DNA of 64,000 nt from Vulcanimicrobiota bacterium (lineage in GTDB: Bacteria > Vulcanimicrobiota > Vulcanimicrobiia > Vulcanimicrobiales > Vulcanimicrobiaceae): the NCBI GenBank assembly GCA_027459645.1, contig DAIDHQ010000032.1:1-64000 (forward strand), read 5' to 3'. A model generated the notes under the pieces. That model ran no database searches and was not told where the DNA came from. It saw only the letters and a list, made by a program, of their open reading frames with translations. Shown one piece after another: positions 59,788 to 64,000 of the stretch (the first letter of the stretch is position 1; every line of letters begins with the position of its first letter). The position numbers and the translations under genes are program-made.

Positions 59788-61290
59788 ATGCTCAACTGGC
59801 TTGAGTCGCGCACCGGCTTCGTCTCGATGGCGAAGGACTTCCTGACGGAAGATATTCCCGGCGGCGCGAGCTACTGGTACGTGTTCGGCAGCGCGACGAT
59901 GTTCGCGATGATCCTCCAGATCACGACCGGCATTTTCCTCACGTTCTTCTACGCGCCGTCCGCTGCAACCGCATGGGAATCGACGCGCGCGATCTACCTG
60001 AATCCGTATACGCACTTCTTGCTCTCGCTGCACTACTGGGGCGCGTCGGCAATGATCGCGCTCGTCTTCTTGCATCTGCTGCAAGTGCTGATCTGGGGCG
60101 CCTACAAATCGCCGCGCGAGCTGCAATGGATCGTCGGCGTGCTGCTGCTCGTCGTCACGCTCGTGCTGGGTCTCACCGGCTATCTGCTGCCGTGGGACAT
60201 GGATGCGTACTTCGCTTCGCAAGTCTCGCTCAACATCGCCGGTCTTCCGCCGGGCGGCGGCATTCTGCAGTCGATCGCGCAGGGCGGCGGAACGATGGGC
60301 ACCGATACCATCAATCGTTTCTTCGGCCTCCACGTTTGGCTGATGCCGGCCGCGCTCGTGCTGCTCGTCGGCGCGCATCTCGCGATCTTCCGCTGGAACG
60401 GACCCGCCGGGCCCGTCGTCGACGATCCGCGTAAGATGCGTCCGGGACGCTTCTGGCCCGATCAGATGTTCATGGACGCCGTCGCGTCGTTCGTGGTCTT
60501 CCTGATCATCATCGCGCTCTCGTTCATCGCGCCGCCGTTCCTCGACGCAAAAGCGGACCCGACGAACGCCTCGTTCGTACCGTATCCGGCGTGGTACTTC
60601 TTGTTCTTGTTCGGCTTGCTGAACTTCGTGCCGGTGCTCTTGCAGGGCAGCCACATTCAGTTCCTGGTGGAACAAGCCAACGCACCGTGGGTGGAACTCT
60701 TCGCGGCAATCGTCGTTCCGACGATCGGCGGATTGATCGTCCTGCTGCTGCCGTGGCTCGATCGCAGCACCACGCGTTCGTTTGCGTCGCGCGCCGGCAT
60801 CCTGTGGACGACGTTCGTCGTTATCGCGTGTATCGTCGGACTGTCGTTCTACGCGCAGGGTACGATTCAAGCGAAGATCGCCGCATCGGGCGTAACGCCG
60901 CAAACCGAAGCGCAGATCCTCGCCGCACCCGAAGCCGAGGCACCAGCCGCAGCTGCGGCATCGGGCGCAAGCAGCCCGCTTGCGGCACAAGGCGCGAAAG
61001 TGTTCGCGCAAAACTGCAGCGGCTGTCACGGCGCGCAAGGCATGGGGCAACCCGGCGTTGCTCCGCCGCTCGTGAAGAATCCGTTCGTTACGGGCGACGC
61101 CAAGAAGGTCGTCGACGTCATCGCCAATGGCTTGCACGGTCAAACGGTTCTCGGTCAAACCTACGGCGCACCGATGCCGGCCTGGAAATCCTCGCTTTCG
61201 AAGAACGATATCGCCGCCGTGGCGACGTTCATTCGCGGCGGACTCCCCGGCAATAGCGCGGGCCCCGTAAAGGAATCCGACGTTCCGTAG
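59788..61290 (+). CDS. cytochrome b fused to a C-terminal cytochrome c
   Basis: 500 residues. Full cytochrome b core with four haem His in HYWGASAMIALVFLH and GLHVWLMPAALVLLVGAH, and the Qo motif as PAWY (267-270), in place of the usual PEWY. After the last helices and an Ala-rich linker (about 370-395) comes a cytochrome c domain with CSGCH (410-414) and a late Met (PMPAW) as axial ligand. The fusion saves a separate cytochrome c1. The haem c is presumably attached by ResB/CcsA from this same cluster. A strong terminator follows. Confidence 0.94.
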   Translation: MLNWLESRTGFVSMAKDFLTEDIPGGASYWYVFGSATMFAMILQITTGIFLTFFYAPSAATAWESTRAIYLNPYTHFLLSLHYWGASAMIALVFLHLLQVLIWGAYKSPRELQWIVGVLLLVVTLVLGLTGYLLPWDMDAYFASQVSLNIAGLPPGGGILQSIAQGGGTMGTDTINRFFGLHVWLMPAALVLLVGAHLAIFRWNGPAGPVVDDPRKMRPGRFWPDQMFMDAVASFVVFLIIIALSFIAPPFLDAKADPTNASFVPYPAWYFLFLFGLLNFVPVLLQGSHIQFLVEQANAPWVELFAAIVVPTIGGLIVLLLPWLDRSTTRSFASRAGILWTTFVVIACIVGLSFYAQGTIQAKIAASGVTPQTEAQILAAPEAEAPAAAAASGASSPLAAQGAKVFAQNCSGCHGAQGMGQPGVAPPLVKNPFVTGDAKKVVDVIANGLHGQTVLGQTYGAPMPAWKSSLSKNDIAAVATFIRGGLPGNSAGPVKESDVP

Positions 61291-61312
61291 CCTGCGCGGT
61301 GGCAAACAACGC

Positions 61313-61347
61313 AAAGCCCGTCGAGACATCGGCGGGCTTTTTATTTT
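61313..61347 (+). terminator. rho-independent terminator of the bc complex operon
   Basis: AAAGCCCG (61313-61320) pairs with CGGGCTTT (61333-61340), followed by TTATTTT. Stem bases match those of the hairpin at 877-907, but the T tract here is much better. Confidence 0.88.
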
Positions 61348-61353
61348 CGCGGA

Positions 61354-61431
61354 GTCATGCTTCGACAAGCTCAGCATGACAAGCCGCGGAGTTTATCCTG
61401 AGCGAGCGTAGCGAGTCGAAGGGCTCAGGAT
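61354..61431. repeat. pair of intergenic inverted repeats (CTCAGGATGA type)
   Basis: GTCATGCT/AGCATGAC (61354-61361 and 61373-61380) flank TCGACAAGCTC. ATCCTGAGC/GCTCAGGAT (61395-61403 and 61423-61431) flank a GCGTAGCGAGTCGAAGG-like core. This is a dispersed repeat seen in several bacterial genomes; a relative lies at 16144-16195. It supplies the stop codon of the glycosyltransferase. Confidence 0.6.
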
Positions 61432-63083
61432 GACATAGCGTTACACTTCGGGCCGTCGATGAGGAACAACGCGGCGCTGCCGTCGCTCATGACGAGCGTC
61501 CGGGTTCGTCCGTACGTCGGATCGTACGAGGGCCGATCTTTCGGCGCGACCAGCCACACGCGCGCGAACCTGCAAATGACGCTCCGCGGCGGCACGCCTT
61601 CGGCCGTCGAGGTCGATCCGGGCGGCGCGAGCGAATACACGTGCGGCGCGGTGTAAAAGACGAGTGAATTCATGCCGCGATAACTTTGGATGGCGACCAC
61701 GTCGCCGGGCTTGCGGCGCACTTGGATCGCCTTAGCCAGATGCGGCACGGGTTTAAACGCTTCCGCGTGATGCAAGCCGAAAAGCGCGAGAATATCGACG
61801 GCGACGAGCATCGATGCGGCAAGCGCGTATGGAGCGGCGGAACGCGTCTGCGCGCGCAGCAACAACACCGTCGTGACGAGCGAGCCCAGGAAGATCGCGG
61901 CGCCCATCTCGATCAGATTGGGTTCCACTTGCAGCGCCGAAGCCGTTAATTTATTGTCGCGCACGAAGAGCGCGATCGCCACCGCGCATATGCCGATAAA
62001 GACGGGTACGCTCGCTGCCGAAACGACGATCGAGCGGCTCGCGCCTTTGCGAACGACCGCATCGAAATATAGCGCGACGACGAGCGCGAGCGCGGGCAAT
62101 TCGAGCGCGATGTAATTCGGGAGCTTCGTCTTCGCAAAACTGAAGAAGAGCAGCGGCACGACGATCCACACGAACGCCAGACGCCACAGCCGTGCGAGGT
62201 CCGGCGCCGTGCGGTTGGATACGAACGCTCGTACGCCGTAGACGATCGACATCGGCAAGAACGCGACCCACGGGAAAAAGCCGAGGATCACGACGGGGAG
62301 ATAGTACCAAACCGGCCCCGACTGGTTCTCGATGACGCCGGTATACCGGCCGATCGTGTAATGCCCGATCAACTGCACGAGCGCTTTCGGGCCCGCAGCA
62401 ACGGCAATGCCGATCAGCCAGGGGGCAATAATGGCGGCGAAGGCTGCTAGACCGGCGATCCACGCCCGAATCGGCGGGAACGTAGTCGGTTCTTCCCGCG
62501 CGTTCCAGAGCGCATAGGGAGCGATGACGATGAGCGCGATGACCGGCGCCACCGGCCCCTTGGCGAGAAATCCGAACGCCGCGGCAATCCAGCCGTAGAT
62601 AAAGTACCGGTTGCGCCCCGACTCGAGCGCCCGGAACCACCAAAACACGTTGAGGGCGACGGCGACGTCGAGCAGGGCGTCCATGATCGCCAGGCGCCCG
62701 ATGACTGCCTGCATCAGCGAACTGGACAGGATGACGCTCGCATAGACCCCGATGCGCGTCCCCGCCTGGCGAGCCACCGCATAGCCCGTCATGGCGCCCA
62801 TCCCGATCGTCGCGAGCGCCGCGGGCAGGCGCAGGGCGAGCGCGCTCAGCCCGAAGGCCTTGGCAAAGACCGCCGCGATCCAAAAATAGAGCGGTGGCTG
62901 GATGAACCACGGATCGCCGTTGAGGTGCATGACGATCCAGCTATGAAAGAGCAGAATCTCTCGGGCAACTTCGCCATAGGCCGTTTCGCTGTTGTCCCAC
63001 AACGTGCCGACGCCGAGTCCGGGGAGGGTAATGAGCGCGGCAATGATCGCCCCGACAAAAGCCGCACGCGCGGGTCTCTCCAT
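61425..63083 (-). CDS. GT39/PMT-type membrane glycosyltransferase (ArnT-like)
   Basis: 552 residues with about 12-13 TM helices. WDNSETAYGEVAREILLF in the first loop carries the acidic residue expected of ArnT/PMT enzymes, with SWIVMHLNGDPWFIQPPLYF and later AKTKLPNYIALELPALALVV, the usual PxYxLP-like region. Such enzymes transfer sugars from polyprenyl-phosphate donors to lipid A, proteins or glycans. I chose ATG 63083; ATG 63119 is the other option. It is divergent from hemC. Its last codons (MSS) lie in the dispersed repeat. Confidence 0.88.
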   Translation of the reverse strand: MERPARAAFVGAIIAALITLPGLGVGTLWDNSETAYGEVAREILLFHSWIVMHLNGDPWFIQPPLYFWIAAVFAKAFGLSALALRLPAALATIGMGAMTGYAVARQAGTRIGVYASVILSSSLMQAVIGRLAIMDALLDVAVALNVFWWFRALESGRNRYFIYGWIAAAFGFLAKGPVAPVIALIVIAPYALWNAREEPTTFPPIRAWIAGLAAFAAIIAPWLIGIAVAAGPKALVQLIGHYTIGRYTGVIENQSGPVWYYLPVVILGFFPWVAFLPMSIVYGVRAFVSNRTAPDLARLWRLAFVWIVVPLLFFSFAKTKLPNYIALELPALALVVALYFDAVVRKGASRSIVVSAASVPVFIGICAVAIALFVRDNKLTASALQVEPNLIEMGAAIFLGSLVTTVLLLRAQTRSAAPYALAASMLVAVDILALFGLHHAEAFKPVPHLAKAIQVRRKPGDVVAIQSYRGMNSLVFYTAPHVYSLAPPGSTSTAEGVPPRSVICRFARVWLVAPKDRPSYDPTYGRTRTLVMSDGSAALFLIDGPKCNAMSS

Positions 63084-63129
63084 CGCGGACGGTGTTTGGC
63101 GCACGCATGCGGAAGTCATCCGAAAGCCT

Positions 63130-64000
63130 ATGGACACGGTGGTTTTAGCCTCGCGCGCGAGTGCGCTCGCAATGGCACAGAGCCGATGGGTCGCTTCCCG
63201 CCTCGCCGAGTACGGAATCCCAAGCACGATCCTCAACCTCACCACGACGGGTGACCGCGTGCAAGATCGCCCCATCGCGGCGATCGGCAGCGTCAACGTC
63301 TGGGTGAAGGAACTCGAGATCGCGCTGCGCGACGGTCGCGCGGATTACGCCGTACACTCGAGTAAGGATCTGCCTTCGGAACTCGAGCCCGACATGACGA
63401 TCGCGGCATTTTCGTCGCGCGAAGATCCGCGCGACATGTTTTGCAGCGAGCGCTATCCGAGCTTCGACGCGCTTCCCGCCGGTTCGGTCGTCGGAACCTC
63501 CAGCTTGCGCCGCCGCGCGCTTTTAGAGGCGCTGCGCGGCGACCTGCGCTACGAAGACGTGCGCGGCAACGTCGATACGCGACTGCGAAAGCTTCGCGAG
63601 GGGCAGTACGATGCGATCGTCCTGGCTGCGGCTGGATTAAAACGCGTCGGTTTGCGGGCCACGTTTATGGAGCCGTTCGACGTCAACGCCGTGGTGCCGG
63701 CGGTCGGACAAGGGGCGCTTGCCGTCGAGACGCTATCGTCGCAAACCGAACTTGCGTCGTGCCTGCACCGCGCGATCAACGACGCGCCGACGGAACTGTG
63801 CGTCCGCGCCGAGCGCGCGGCGCTGCGCGCGCTGCGCGCCGGATGCAACGCGCCGATCGGCATCCACGCGCAGTTGGAAGAGAACGTCATGATGCTCGTG
63901 GGCGCGTACGCGCAACCCGAACGCGGCATCGTCGCGCACGAGCGCATGGAGCGCGTCGTCAACGACGTCGCCCAAGCCGAAGCGGCCGGCGAAGAACTCG
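63130..64000 (+). CDS. hemC: hydroxymethylbilane synthase (porphobilinogen deaminase), partial
   Basis: At least 290 residues, cut by the right edge. LASRASALAMAQSRWVASRL, TTTGDRVQDRPIAAIG, VHSSKDLPSEL, GTSSLRRRALL and VRGNVDTRLRKL are HemC motifs, and the cofactor-binding Cys is in RAGCNAPIG (C239). It polymerises four porphobilinogens in haem synthesis, fitting its position near cytochrome genes. The ATG at 63130 is 46 nt from the divergent glycosyltransferase start. Confidence 0.95.
   Translation, partial: MDTVVLASRASALAMAQSRWVASRLAEYGIPSTILNLTTTGDRVQDRPIAAIGSVNVWVKELEIALRDGRADYAVHSSKDLPSELEPDMTIAAFSSREDPRDMFCSERYPSFDALPAGSVVGTSSLRRRALLEALRGDLRYEDVRGNVDTRLRKLREGQYDAIVLAAAGLKRVGLRATFMEPFDVNAVVPAVGQGALAVETLSSQTELASCLHRAINDAPTELCVRAERAALRALRAGCNAPIGIHAQLEENVMMLVGAYAQPERGIVAHERMERVVNDVAQAEAAGEEL

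Noticed and set aside
1-64000. Prophage, insertion sequence, integrase, CRISPR array, rRNA or tRNA genes
   Set aside because: I saw no transposase or integrase motifs, no regular spaced repeats, and no rRNA or tRNA-like structures. The only repeats are short dispersed palindromes and operator-sized sites.

Overview
This is a 64 kb stretch of GC-rich, very gene-dense bacterial chromosome. I see no rRNA, tRNA, CRISPR array, prophage or transposase. Many neighbouring genes share their stop and start codons (ATGA or GTGA overlaps), and most convergent pairs overlap or touch at their 3' ends. Several well-formed promoters sit so close to the start codon that the mRNA should be leaderless. The gene content points to an aerobic Gram-negative-type (diderm) bacterium: two secretins, Tat, menaquinone, a cytochrome bc complex and system II cytochrome c maturation. 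The protein style reminds me of Candidatus Eremiobacterota/Vulcanimicrobiota (WPS-2), but that is an impression and not a result.

Layout. 1-6.1 kb: an anti-sigma-type ATPase remnant, a small secreted protein, a CHAD protein, proline dehydrogenase coupled to a DapA-family aldolase, and an OPT transporter with a small PAS-like protein. 6.1-8.7 kb: a large ATPase/LuxR regulator. 8.7-11.8 kb: a probable RiPP (ribosomally made, modified peptide) locus with a TfuA-YcaO fusion, a methyltransferase and a candidate precursor. 11.9-15 kb: a secreted Pro/Thr-rich protein, a thioredoxin-like protein, a peroxiredoxin and a stand-alone secretin. 15-17.9 kb: a membrane protein/GntR pair, HicAB toxin-antitoxin and a membrane protein/XRE pair. 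17.9-27.2 kb: an alpha/beta hydrolase, a PDZ/GAF membrane sensor coupled to an MscS channel, NadA-NadC, DUF202, Xaa-Pro aminopeptidase and an NCS1 permease. 27.2-30.3 kb: an ABC-2 exporter flanked by two paralogous single-TM proteins.

30.3-43.9 kb holds a divergent Tad/Flp pilus locus. One arm (minus) carries the CpaC secretin, an Flp pilin and three TadE/TadG-like proteins. The other arm (plus) carries two Flp pilins, two prepilin peptidases, CpaB, a fused CpaE-CpaF ATPase, TadB and TadC. A shared 221-bp control region with a 16-bp palindrome and a strong hairpin separates the arms. 43.8-52.3 kb is mostly housekeeping: a BTAD regulator, glutaredoxin, RsmI, MetG, a diguanylate cyclase, TatD, a DUF4239 protein and a PLD-like protein.

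52.3-61.3 kb is a coherent respiratory block: MenG and a polyprenyl diphosphate synthase (menaquinone), TatA and TatC (export of the Rieske protein), ResB and CcsA (haem attachment), then a Rieske protein and a cytochrome b fused to cytochrome c. An AhpD-like/ECF41 sigma pair sits inside it. The window ends with a GT39-like glycosyltransferase and the start of hemC.

The most interesting points are the TfuA-YcaO locus with hairpins over two of its starts, the CpaE-CpaF fusion, a probable operator shared by the GntR operon and the ABC exporter, the leaderless and overlapping gene style, and a repeat that supplies the stop codon of two genes.
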